From NCBI GenBank assembly GCA_003240735.1, contig QFNE01000024.1, positions 1 through 31,619 of the forward strand: a stretch of 31,619 nucleotides of DNA, read 5' to 3'. This document shows, in pieces, positions 1-6,022 of this stretch; the stretch's first letter is position 1; each line of letters begins with the position of its first letter. Under the pieces are notes generated by a model. That model was not told where the DNA came from. It worked only from the letters and a program-made list of their open reading frames with translations, and did not search any database. This stretch comes from Paracoccus denitrificans (GTDB lineage Bacteria; Pseudomonadota; Alphaproteobacteria; Rhodobacterales; Rhodobacteraceae). The position numbers were made by a program, and so were the translations under genes.

Positions 1-324
1 CACGATCAGGCGCAGCGTCACCTTGAGCGGCGCGGCATAGGTCATGTCGCGCTGCTGGCACTCGTCGACGTCGTATTTCGGCTTCTCCAGCTCGTACTTC
101 ACGAATTCGAGCGTCGCGGTCTCGTTGAAATCCTTGATCGGGAAAACCGACTGGAACACCCCCTGGATGCCCTCGCCGTCGTTGTGGCCGGCGCCTTCCC
201 CGGAATTGAGGAACAGGTCGTAGGACGCCTTCTGAACCTCGATGAGGTTCGGCATCTCCAGAACTTCGCGAATATTGCCGTAATAGCGCCGGATGCGCTT
301 CTGACCGACGTAAGCCTGCGTCAT
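1..324 (-). CDS. rpoB: RNA polymerase beta subunit, N-terminal part (cut by window edge)
   Basis: This is the N-terminal 108 codons of the RNA polymerase beta subunit; the rest lies beyond base 1. The reverse strand reads MTQAYVGQKRIRRYYG, then a LEMPNLIEVQKASYD segment, and later LEFVKYEL and CQQRDMTYAAPLKVTLRL. All of these are typical of the beta-subunit N-terminus (start of the protrusion domain). The ATG is at 324 and the frame is open to the window edge. It follows rplL after 247 bp on the same strand, which is the usual bacterial rplJL-rpoBC order. Expression is probably by readthrough from rplJL past the hairpin at 516-547, possibly with a local promoter that I cannot pinpoint. Confidence 0.96.
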   Translation of the reverse strand, partial: MTQAYVGQKRIRRYYGNIREVLEMPNLIEVQKASYDLFLNSGEGAGHNDGEGIQGVFQSVFPIKDFNETATLEFVKYELEKPKYDVDECQQRDMTYAAPLKVTLRLIV

Positions 325-515
325 GGGGTTCAAATGCCTTTCGTCATCGCACGCGGGGGATCGTCGGGGCCCGATCCGCGGCGTGCTTGCGACCTTATGT
401 GGGCGCGGTTCCATTCGTGCCCGGCGTCCCACCGCCCGGCTCCCGAACCGCAAACTCGCCTTGAGGGATGCCTGCACCAGATAAGAAGTGCAATGGCATC
501 CTTCAAGACGTGTTT

Positions 516-547
516 GGCAGGGATCAGGAAAGTTCCCGAACCCTGCC
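516..547 (-). promoter_or_regulatory. Stem-loop in the rplL–rpoB spacer (attenuator or processing site candidate)
   Basis: In the minus-strand transcript, GGCAGGG pairs with CCCTGCC. The stem continues, after a T-T mismatch, with TCGGGA/TCCTGA (one G-U pair) closing on a four-base loop. The result is a long hairpin 25 bases after the rplL stop. A smaller hairpin (CAGCC/GGCTG, 557-570) lies between it and the stop codon. There is no U-tract after the hairpin in the transcribed direction; the A/T run lies on the other side. It is therefore more likely an RNase processing site or partial attenuator than a full terminator. In E. coli the rplL-rpoB spacer has both an attenuator and an RNase III site; a similar role here is inferred from position. 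Confidence 0.5.
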
Positions 548-571
548 GCTTTTTTACAGCCTGACGGCTGA

Positions 572-949
572 TTACTTCAGCTCGACCTTGGCGCCAGCCG
601 CTTCGAGCTTTTTCTTCATTTCTTCGGCGTCGGCTTTCGAAGCGCCTTCTTTGACCTTGCCACCAGCTTCGACCAGGTCTTTGGCTTCTTTCAGGCCCAA
701 ACCGGTGATGCCGCGAACTTCTTTGATCACGTTGATCTTGTTCGCGCCGGCATCGGTCAGAACGACGTCGAATTCGGTCTTTTCTTCGGCAGCTTCAGCA
801 GCACCACCAGCAGCAGGACCAGCCATCATGACGGCGCCACCGGCAGCCGGCTCGATGCCGTATTCGTCTTTCAGGATCGTTTTCAGTTCCTGCGCTTCCA
901 GAAGCGTCAGGCCAACGATTTGTTCGGCAAGAGATTTAAGATCAGCCAT
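572..949 (-). CDS. rplL: 50S ribosomal protein L7/L12
   Basis: L7/L12 is the multicopy acidic protein of the ribosomal stalk that recruits translation GTPases. The 125-residue product has the expected layout. The N-terminal dimerisation helices (about 1-33, LAEQIVGLTLLEAQEL) are followed by an Ala/Gly-rich hinge (about 36-55) and the compact C-terminal domain (about 56-125) containing the conserved GLGLKEAKDLVE factor-binding helix. The length matches the family. The ATG at 949 is preceded by a GGAAG-like ribosome-binding site. It lies 66 bp downstream of rplJ in the same operon, so it is likely controlled through the rplJ leader, with extra translation relative to rplJ. Confidence 0.98.
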   Translation of the reverse strand: MADLKSLAEQIVGLTLLEAQELKTILKDEYGIEPAAGGAVMMAGPAAGGAAEAAEEKTEFDVVLTDAGANKINVIKEVRGITGLGLKEAKDLVEAGGKVKEGASKADAEEMKKKLEAAGAKVELK

Positions 950-1015
950 TTTTCATTCTTCCACAATGTTGTTCCAACGTCACGGGCACGTGCCCTACGA
1001 CGGGACGGGATTGCC

Positions 1016-1531
1016 TTAGGCAGCTTCGCGCTCTTCGAGCGTCGAAAGGATGCCCGCGATGTTGCTTGCAGGTGCGCCGATCGCACCGGCGATGTTGCTT
1101 GCAGGGGCACCGATGCAGGACACGATGGAAGCGATAAGCTCCTCACGCGACGGCATCTGGGCCACGGCTTTCACACCGGCCGGATCCAGAGCGTTCTCAC
1201 CCATTGCGCCGCCAAGGATGACGAACTTTTCGTTCGACTTGGCATACGCATCCGCGACCTTGGCCGCAGCCACAGGGTCCTCGGAAAAGGCAAGAACGGT
1301 CATGCCCGTCAGATAGTCGGCAATGCTGGCGCACGGCTTTCCATCAAGGGCGATCTTCGCAAGCCTGTTTTTTGCAACGCGGACAGTGCTTCCTGCTTCG
1401 CGCATCTGCGCGCGCAGGGTCTGCATTTCAGCAACCGTCATCCCCTCGTAGCGGGCAACCACCACGACGCCAGAGCTTTCAAAGATCTGGCCGAGCTCGT
1501 CGACCACCTGTTCTTTTTGGGCTCTATCCAC
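1016..1531 (-). CDS. rplJ: 50S ribosomal protein L10 with an extended stalk helix
   Basis: L10 anchors L7/L12 dimers to the ribosome and, in studied bacteria, represses its own mRNA. The 171-residue product has the globular L10 domain (for example EGMTVAEMQTLRAQMR and VAKNRLAKIA). Its C-terminal helix contains two consecutive copies of the 11-residue block IGAPASNIAGA, just before the closing LSTLEEREAA. The start is GTG at 1531, preceded by GGAG at good spacing. Each roughly ten-residue segment of this helix holds one L12 dimer in structurally studied L10 proteins, so the duplication may reflect an added dimer site. The leader upstream (1532-1824) is highly structured. Confidence 0.97.
   Translation of the reverse strand: MDRAQKEQVVDELGQIFESSGVVVVARYEGMTVAEMQTLRAQMREAGSTVRVAKNRLAKIALDGKPCASIADYLTGMTVLAFSEDPVAAAKVADAYAKSNEKFVILGGAMGENALDPAGVKAVAQMPSREELIASIVSCIGAPASNIAGAIGAPASNIAGILSTLEEREAA
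1056..1121 (-). repeat. 33-bp tandem duplication inside rplJ
   Basis: Two adjacent 33-bp units (1056-1088 and 1089-1121) match at 24 of their first 26 bases. They encode the repeated IGAPASNIAGA block of the L10 stalk helix. The two mismatches are at third codon positions, so the protein repeat is perfect over eleven residues. Confidence 0.9.
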
Positions 1532-1824
1532 GGTTCACTCCACGTTGGGGGTCACCCCCCGGCTCACTTCTCCCGGTCGCCGATATGGCGGTCGGGCGGG
1601 TCCATCGATGGACCCGAGAGCGCCCGTGAGGATACCCTCGCGGAAAAATCTCGACTTCCATCTCAGGAAGGACATTAAGCCACCGGGCGGTGGCACCCTC
1701 CGTCTCGGACAGACATTCCGAATCATGGATCCGGAATGGAAACGGTCCCATACGCGTGACGGGACCGGATGACAAGACCGATGACACGGCGGCACGCGCC
1801 TGATGCGCATGCCGCCGATGGCGA
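1532..1824 (-). promoter_or_regulatory. rplJL leader region rich in hairpins
   Basis: This 293-bp gap between rplA and rplJ has no gene but contains at least four inverted repeats in the minus-strand transcript. They are CGGTCCC/GGGACCG (1743-1767), CATTCCG/CGGAATG (1714-1738), GCCACC/GGTGGC with a four-base loop (1679-1694) and the 20-bp perfect palindrome at 1597-1616. A run of this kind directly before rplJ fits the structured L10-binding leader by which L10·L12 represses rplJL translation. The promoter of rplJL is probably also here, but I see no clear -35/-10 pair. Which stem is the L10 site cannot be decided by eye. Confidence 0.55.
1597..1616. repeat. 20-bp perfect palindrome in the rplJ leader
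   Basis: CGGGTCCATCGATGGACCCG equals its own reverse complement. As RNA it could form an eight-pair stem with a small loop, and the neighbouring GGGC/GCCC bases allow the stem to extend. As DNA it could instead be a binding site for a dimeric regulator. It lies 66-85 bases upstream of the rplJ start. Confidence 0.85.
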
Positions 1825-2523
1825 TCAGGCCTGCGAGGCCGAGGCCAGGTCCAGCGACACGCCCGGACCCATGGTCGAGCTGATCGAGACCTTTTTCAGA
1901 TAGGTGCCCTTGGCACCCGTCGGCTTGGCGCGGTTCACGGCTTCGACGAAGGCGCGAATGTTCTGTTCCAGCTTGTCGGCGTCGAACGACACCTTGCCGA
2001 CGCCGGCGTGAACGACACCTGCTTTTTCAGCCTTGAACTGGACTTCGCCACCCTTGGCCGCTTCGACCGCGGATTTGACGTCCATGGTCACGGTGCCGAC
2101 CTTGGGGTTCGGCATCAGGTTGCGCGGGCCCAGGATCTTGCCCAGACGACCGACCAGCGGCATCATGTCCGGGGTGGCGATGCAGCGATCGAAATCGATC
2201 TTGCCGCCCTGGATGGTTTCCAGCAGGTCTTCCGCACCGACGATGTCGGCACCGGCAGCTTTCGCCTCGTCGGCTTTCGCGCCGCGTGCGAAGACGGCGA
2301 CGCGGACGTCCTTGCCCGTGCCGTTCGGCAGGGTGACGACGCCACGGACCATCTGGTCGGCGTGGCGCGGGTCAACGCCCAGGTTCAGCGCGATTTCGAC
2401 GGTTTCGTCGAATTTCGCGGTGGCGTTGTCCTTGACCAGCTTGACGGCAGCGTCCAGCGGCAGCAGCGACTTGCCTTCGAATGCGGCGCGTGCCGCGGTT
2501 TTCTTCTTGCCAAACTGTGCCAT
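1825..2523 (-). CDS. rplA: 50S ribosomal protein L1
   Basis: L1 binds 23S rRNA at the mobile stalk next to the E site. In E. coli it also represses the rplKA mRNA. The 232-residue product has the family length and the characteristic block around residues 117-140 (TPDMMPLVGRLGKILGPRN, LMPNPKVGTVT), plus the C-terminal STMGPGVSLD. The ATG at 2523 lies only two bases after the rplK stop. Its ribosome-binding sequence (AAGGG) sits inside the last rplK codons, which indicates translational coupling. Confidence 0.98.
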   Translation of the reverse strand: MAQFGKKKTAARAAFEGKSLLPLDAAVKLVKDNATAKFDETVEIALNLGVDPRHADQMVRGVVTLPNGTGKDVRVAVFARGAKADEAKAAGADIVGAEDLLETIQGGKIDFDRCIATPDMMPLVGRLGKILGPRNLMPNPKVGTVTMDVKSAVEAAKGGEVQFKAEKAGVVHAGVGKVSFDADKLEQNIRAFVEAVNRAKPTGAKGTYLKKVSISSTMGPGVSLDLASASQA

Positions 2524-2525
2524 GA

Positions 2526-2978
2526 TCAGCCCTTCACCTCGATACCGATGGACCGGGCCGAGCCGACGATGATTTTCATCGCTTCGTCGACGCTGTTCGC
2601 GGACAGGTCTTTCATCTTCGCTTCGGCGATTTCACGCACCTGCTTGACGGTCACGGTGCCGGCGGTCGTGCGACCCGGCTTTTCCGAACCCTTGGCGCGG
2701 TTGCGCTTGCCGACCGGCTTCAGGTTCGCGGCCTTTTTCAACAGGAAGGACGCGGGGGGCGTCTTCGTTTCAAAGGTGAACGACTTGTCGGCATAGTAGG
2801 TGATGATCACGGGAACGGGCGAGCCCTGCTCCATTTCCTGCGTGCGCGCGTTGAACGCCTTGCAGAATTCCATGATGTTGATGCCGCGCTGACCCAGTGC
2901 AGGGCCGACGGGCGGGGACGGATTCGCTTGACCCGCCTTGATCTGCAGCTTCAGGCTGCCGACGACTTTCTTGGCCAT
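2526..2978 (-). CDS. rplK: 50S ribosomal protein L11
   Basis: L11 forms the GTPase-associated centre with 23S rRNA and is needed for the RelA stringent response. The product is 150 residues, slightly longer than the usual 141-145. The N-terminal domain has the proline-rich segment NPSPPVGPALGQRGINIMEF. The C-terminal RNA-binding domain ends in VDEAMKIIVGSARSIGIEV. The ATG at 2978 has a strong AAGGAG site eight bases upstream. An insert after LLKKAANLKPVGKRNRAKGS accounts for the extra length. It is the first gene of the rplKA pair, downstream of nusG. Confidence 0.98.
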   Translation of the reverse strand: MAKKVVGSLKLQIKAGQANPSPPVGPALGQRGINIMEFCKAFNARTQEMEQGSPVPVIITYYADKSFTFETKTPPASFLLKKAANLKPVGKRNRAKGSEKPGRTTAGTVTVKQVREIAEAKMKDLSANSVDEAMKIIVGSARSIGIEVKG

Positions 2979-3079
2979 GTGGCCTACTCCTTCTCATCAC
3001 GCCCCGAATGTTGGGGCCGACTTAGCGGTTGCGGCTTGACGCCTCCCGCAGCGACTGCCCGGCATTGGCCGGGACTTCA
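2979..3079 (-). promoter_or_regulatory. nusG–rplK spacer with two hairpins
   Basis: Between the nusG stop and rplK are a CCCGGC/GCCGGG stem with a four-base loop (3058-3073, six bases after the nusG stop) and a GCCCC/GGGGC stem with a seven-base loop (3001-3017). Neither is followed by a U-tract in the transcribed direction. In E. coli the rplK leader carries the L1 autoregulatory site; one of these stems may play that role, but this is inferred from position only. Confidence 0.4.
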
Positions 3080-3619
3080 TCACGAGGTCTTAGAGACCTG
3101 CGTGAATTCCAGTTCGACCGGCGTCGGCCGGCCAAAGATCGACACCGTGACCTTGATGCGGCTGGACACGTCGTCGACTTCCTCGACCATGCCCGAGAAC
3201 CCTTCGAAGGGGCCGTCGGTGACGTTGACCTTCTCGCCGATCTCGAAACGGATCAGGTTGCGCGGCGCGACTTCGCCGGTGCCCTGACCCGAACGGTTCA
3301 GCATCAGGTCGACCTCGTCGTCACGCATCGGCTGCGGCTTGCCCTGCGCGCCCAGAAAACCCGTGACGCGATTGGTCGAGTTCACCAGGTGATAGGTGCG
3401 GTCGTTCATGTCCATGTGGACCAGAACGTAACCGGGCATGAAGCGACGCTCGGACGTGACCTTCTTGCCGCGGCGGATCTCGATCACTTCCTCGGTCGGG
3501 ACGACGACGTTGTCGATCAGCTCGTCCATGCCCTTTTCGGTCACGGTCTGACGAATGGACTCGGCCACCTTCTTTTCGAAGTTGGACAGCACGCTGACCG
3601 AATACCACCGTTTTGCCAT
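3080..3619 (-). CDS. nusG: Transcription termination/antitermination factor NusG
   Basis: NusG binds RNA polymerase and links it to Rho, NusA or the ribosome. The 179-residue product has an N-terminal NGN domain (about 1-115; KRWYSVSVLSNFEKKVAE, FMPGYVLVHMDM, and GFLGAQGKPQPM). It also has a C-terminal KOW domain (about 125-152; FEIGEKVNVTDGPFEGFSG). Length and motif order are canonical. The ATG at 3619 is preceded by a GGGGAA-type site. It follows secE after 163 bp, in the usual secE-nusG order. Confidence 0.98.
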   Translation of the reverse strand: MAKRWYSVSVLSNFEKKVAESIRQTVTEKGMDELIDNVVVPTEEVIEIRRGKKVTSERRFMPGYVLVHMDMNDRTYHLVNSTNRVTGFLGAQGKPQPMRDDEVDLMLNRSGQGTGEVAPRNLIRFEIGEKVNVTDGPFEGFSGMVEEVDDVSSRIKVTVSIFGRPTPVELEFTQVSKTS

Positions 3620-3745
3620 GTTCAGCCCGTTCCCCGTCTCATCGCCGTGGGCATAAGCGCCGCAGCGGTCAGTTTGAAAATCGTCCGTCCAGAAATTGAA
3701 ACGGCGCGCATCCCGATTCGGAGCACGCCGCCTGCCGGACAGTTC

Positions 3746-3764
3746 GGGGCGACATAGCCGCCCC
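3746..3764 (-). promoter_or_regulatory. Hairpin after secE
   Basis: GGGGCG pairs with CGCCCC around a seven-base loop, 18 bases after the secE stop. No U-tract follows in the minus direction, so it does not look like a full intrinsic terminator. It may stabilise the secE 3' end or be a processing site before nusG. The remaining secE–nusG spacer (3620-3745) shows nothing else I can name. Confidence 0.35.
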
Positions 3765-3782
3765 TGCCCCGTATTGCAAGTC

Positions 3783-3977
3783 TCAGCCGGAAATCAGCCG
3801 CAGCCCCTGGGACAGCCCGGTGCGGATCAGGATGTCCACGATGAAGAAGAACGTGCTGAAGATCGCGGCCATGATGAACACCATGATCGTCGTCGTCACG
3901 ACCTCACGCCGGCCCGGCCACGTGATCTTGGCGGCTTCGGCGCGAACCTGACTGATAAACTGGGCAGGGTTGGTCAT
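3783..3977 (-). CDS. secE: Preprotein translocase subunit SecE
   Basis: SecE is the small clamp subunit of the SecYEG channel in the inner membrane. The 64-residue product is the short single-helix form found in most bacteria. It has an amphipathic N-terminal part with the conserved FISQVRAEAAKITWPGRREV motif, then one membrane helix (about 31-52). The open frame continues upstream, but ATG at 3977 is chosen because it gives the family's length and is preceded by AGGA. The upstream residues do not resemble SecE. It lies between tRNA-Trp and nusG. Confidence 0.96.
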   Translation of the reverse strand: MTNPAQFISQVRAEAAKITWPGRREVVTTTIMVFIMAAIFSTFFFIVDILIRTGLSQGLRLISG

Positions 3978-4279
3978 GGATGGTCCTAGCGGGTTCAGTG
4001 AATCCTGCCGTCCAGATAAAGGCGCGGGGGCGAGGATGCAAGCAACGTGGGCGTGCGCTGTGCTGATCGTCACACCGCGCGCTGTCCGATGCGGGTGGCA
4101 GGGACTGGCCGACATCTGACCTAGTGCACAGTCGGTGCATCATCTGTGCATGGGTTATGCATGGATCGTGCATCGCAAAACCCTGCAAACGCTGGCGTTT
4201 CAGCGCTTTTTACGGCGCACCGTTGCGCTTTGGCGGCTGGCACCGTGCGGTGGTGTTGCGTCTGATCTGAAAAACGGCC
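3978..4279. other. 302-bp gene-free spacer between tRNA-Trp and secE
   Basis: No coding gene is credible here. The spacer should contain the secE-nusG promoter. It holds the phased TGCA(T/C) array (4125-4173). It also has a hairpin CGCTG-GCGTTT-CAGCG at 4190-4205 that is followed by a T-run only in the plus direction. Just downstream of the tRNA, minus-strand transcripts carry GTTTTTC (about 4270-4276), which might weakly end the tRNA transcript. I cannot assign -35/-10 boxes with confidence. Confidence 0.6.
4125..4173. repeat. Five-copy TGCA(T/C) array at exact 11-bp spacing
   Basis: TGCAC starts at 4125 and TGCAT starts at 4136, 4147, 4158 and 4169, each exactly 11 bases after the previous one. 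The six-base spacers differ from each other, so only the five-base core and the period are conserved. Spacing close to one helical turn puts all cores on the same DNA face, as in arrays of cooperative protein sites. The array is about 150-200 bp upstream of secE, in the presumed promoter region. Confidence 0.85.
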
Positions 4280-4355
4280 TGGCAGGGGTTGGGGGACTCG
4301 AACCCACGACCCTCGGTTTTGGAGACCGATGCTCTACCAACTGAGCTAAACCCCT
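4280..4355 (-). tRNA. tRNA-Trp (CCA anticodon)
   Basis: The minus strand folds as a 76-base tRNA. The acceptor arm is AGGGGTT/AACCCCT, the D arm contains AGCTCAGTTGGTAGAGC, and the T arm has GTGGGTTCGAGTCCCCC. The anticodon loop reads CTCCAAA, with anticodon CCA at 4322-4320, decoding UGG. The discriminator base is G and the terminal CCA is encoded (4282-4280). The acpS stop is only 37 bp upstream, so the tRNA is either cotranscribed with the acpS run or has a promoter inside acpS. The tRNA-Trp–secE order is common in bacteria. Confidence 0.97.
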
Positions 4356-4392
4356 AGGCCGACCGACCGATTAAGCCACGTCGCGCGCCGGT

Positions 4393-4806
4393 TCAAGCGG
4401 AAAGCGTGTCGTCCGGCAAAGCTTCGATGACGACGAACGCCTGTGCCCAGGGATGGTCATCGGTCAGCGTGACATGAACCACGGCGCGGTGGCCCGCAGG
4501 CGTCATCTCCGCCAGCCGCCGCTCGGCCCAGCCGGTCAGGTGCATGATGGGCTGGCCGCTGCGCAGGTTCGACACGGACATGTCTTTCCACGCGATTCCC
4601 ATGGCAAGCCCCGTGCCCAACGCCTTGCTGCACGCCTCCTTGGCGGCCCAGCGTTTGGCCAGCGTCCCGGCCTCGTCCCGGCGGCGAGCGGCCTTGGCCA
4701 GCTCCAGTTCGGTGAACACGCGGTTGCGGAACCGGTCGCCGTGACGCTCCAGGACGCCCGCGATGCGGTCGATGTTCGCCAGATCGGTGCCGATGCCCAG
4801 AATCAC
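4393..4806 (-). CDS. acpS: Holo-[acyl-carrier-protein] synthase
   Basis: AcpS transfers 4'-phosphopantetheine from CoA to apo-ACP, activating it for fatty-acid synthesis. The 137-residue product begins with ILGIGTDLANIDRI, placing the metal-binding aspartate at residue 8. The second metal ligand E57 lies in RWAAKEACSKALGTG. The VHVTLTDDHPWAQAFVV segment near the end is also typical. The start is GTG at 4806, overlapping the upstream stop as GTGA. It is the last gene of the pdxJ run, before tRNA-Trp. Confidence 0.97.
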   Translation of the reverse strand: MILGIGTDLANIDRIAGVLERHGDRFRNRVFTELELAKAARRRDEAGTLAKRWAAKEACSKALGTGLAMGIAWKDMSVSNLRSGQPIMHLTGWAERRLAEMTPAGHRAVVHVTLTDDHPWAQAFVVIEALPDDTLSA

Positions 4807-5261
4807 TGCAGCACGCGACCAGTTATCTCGCCCGTATCCTGCCGAATCGTCAGCGAAAGCTGCCGTTTGAAAAAGTCGCCGCTGGCCGGGTCGTAGATAC
4901 TGACAGGCACATCGAACAGCAGCCCCTTCTGTGCGTCATAGGCCGCCCCCCGTTCGCCGAAGTCAAATCCGCCGAACCCGGTGCCCTCGCTTGCCATCAC
5001 GACTTGACAGATGCGCCCGCCCAGCTCGTCGCGCGGGGGCGACATGACCAGCAGGCTGAAGCTGGTCGCGGCAGGCTCGACCCGGTCGATGACGGCGATG
5101 CGGACATCGCCATTTGCGAACTGGTCGGTGTTCTGCTCCCACGGCTCGGCCAGCGACGAAATGCGGTCGGTAGCGTCGCATTTGCGGACGAAAATGCCAT
5201 CCTGCGCATCGGCTGCACCAGCCACGGACAGAAACAGAACGGCGGACAGCGCGAACCTCAC
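4803..5261 (-). CDS. Secreted protein of unknown function between pdxJ and acpS
   Basis: I do not recognise this 152-residue protein. The first 19 residues (MRFALSAVLFLSVAGAADA) are a clear Sec signal peptide with cleavage likely before QDG, so the mature protein is periplasmic or exported. It contains two cysteines (in RKCDATDR and GRICQVV) that could form a disulfide, and no membrane segment after the signal. The start is GTG at 5261 and overlaps the pdxJ stop (GTGA); its own stop overlaps the acpS start the same way. Coupling to two cytoplasmic biosynthetic genes may be only positional. Confidence 0.85.
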   Translation of the reverse strand: MRFALSAVLFLSVAGAADAQDGIFVRKCDATDRISSLAEPWEQNTDQFANGDVRIAVIDRVEPAATSFSLLVMSPPRDELGGRICQVVMASEGTGFGGFDFGERGAAYDAQKGLLFDVPVSIYDPASGDFFKRQLSLTIRQDTGEITGRVLQ

Positions 5262-5992
5262 GACCGTGCCGCCTCCATGCGGCGGCGCATTTCGCGGACG
5301 GCTTCCTGCAGGCCGACAAAGATCGCCTCACCGATCAGGAAATGCCCGATGTTGAGCTCGGCGATCTGCGGAAGCGCGGCGATCGGCCCCACATTGTCAT
5401 AGGTCAGGCCGTGTCCTGCATGAACCTCCAGCCCGGCGGCTTCGGCCAGACGCGCGCCTTCCGCCAGCCCGGCCAGTTCGGCATTCCGCGCGTCCAAATC
5501 GCCATCGATGTCGAAGTCGCAATAGGCCCCGGTGTGCAGTTCGACGACCGCGGCGCCGATCTCGGCGGCGGCCTCGATCTGGGCGGGGGAGTGACCGATA
5601 AACAGCGACACGCGCGATCCGGCTTCGCGCAAGGGCGCGATGAAATCGCGCAGCCGTTCGCGGTCGCCGGCCACGTCAAGACCACCTTCGGTTGTCCGTT
5701 CCTCGCGCTTTTCGGGCACAAGGCAGACGGCATGCGGGCGGTGGCGCAGCGCGATGGCCTGCATTTCCGGCGTCGCCGCCATTTCGAAGTTGAGCGGGAT
5801 CGACAGGTTCGCGGCCAGCGCCTCGATATCCTCGTCGCGGATATGGCGGCGGTCTTCGCGAAGATGCGCGGTGATGCCGTCGGCACCCCCAGACTGGGCC
5901 AGCAGCGCCGCGCGCAGCGGGTCCGGCCAAGGTGTCCCGCGTGCGTTTCGCACCGTGGCCACATGGTCGATATTCACGCCCAATCGCAACAT
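5258..5992 (-). CDS. pdxJ: Pyridoxine 5'-phosphate synthase
   Basis: PdxJ condenses 1-deoxyxylulose 5-phosphate with 3-amino-2-oxopropyl phosphate in the DXP-dependent vitamin B6 pathway. The 244-residue TIM barrel starts LRLGVNIDHVATVRNAR, giving His10 and Arg18. It also has ITAHLREDRRHI (His43, Arg45), Glu70 in LNFEMAA and a VHAGHGLTYDNV segment. These correspond to the E. coli active-site set within a two-residue offset. The ATG at 5992 has a GGGAG site upstream. It lies 30 bp after ispE, another user of DXP-derived metabolism. Confidence 0.97.
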   Translation of the reverse strand: MLRLGVNIDHVATVRNARGTPWPDPLRAALLAQSGGADGITAHLREDRRHIRDEDIEALAANLSIPLNFEMAATPEMQAIALRHRPHAVCLVPEKREERTTEGGLDVAGDRERLRDFIAPLREAGSRVSLFIGHSPAQIEAAAEIGAAVVELHTGAYCDFDIDGDLDARNAELAGLAEGARLAEAAGLEVHAGHGLTYDNVGPIAALPQIAELNIGHFLIGEAIFVGLQEAVREMRRRMEAARS

Positions 5993-6022
5993 CTGATCGC
6001 TCCCTGCTGTCCGGCCCGGACG

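Noticed and set aside
511..555. Plus-strand intrinsic terminator (GGCAGGG hairpin followed by a T-run)
   Set aside because: The hairpin plus T-run points in the plus direction, but there is no plus-strand gene upstream; all nearby genes are on the minus strand. It is treated as a minus-strand RNA structure instead.
4125..4173. CRISPR array
   Set aside because: Only five bases repeat and the spacers are six bases; CRISPR repeats and spacers are several times longer.
4190..4211. Terminator-like CGCTG/CAGCG hairpin plus T-run on the plus strand
   Set aside because: There is no plus-strand transcript known to end here; in the minus direction it lacks a U-tract.
4135..4344. Small plus-strand open frame across the tRNA
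   Set aside because: It runs through the antisense of tRNA-Trp and the phased repeat, has no ribosome-binding site and no known domain.
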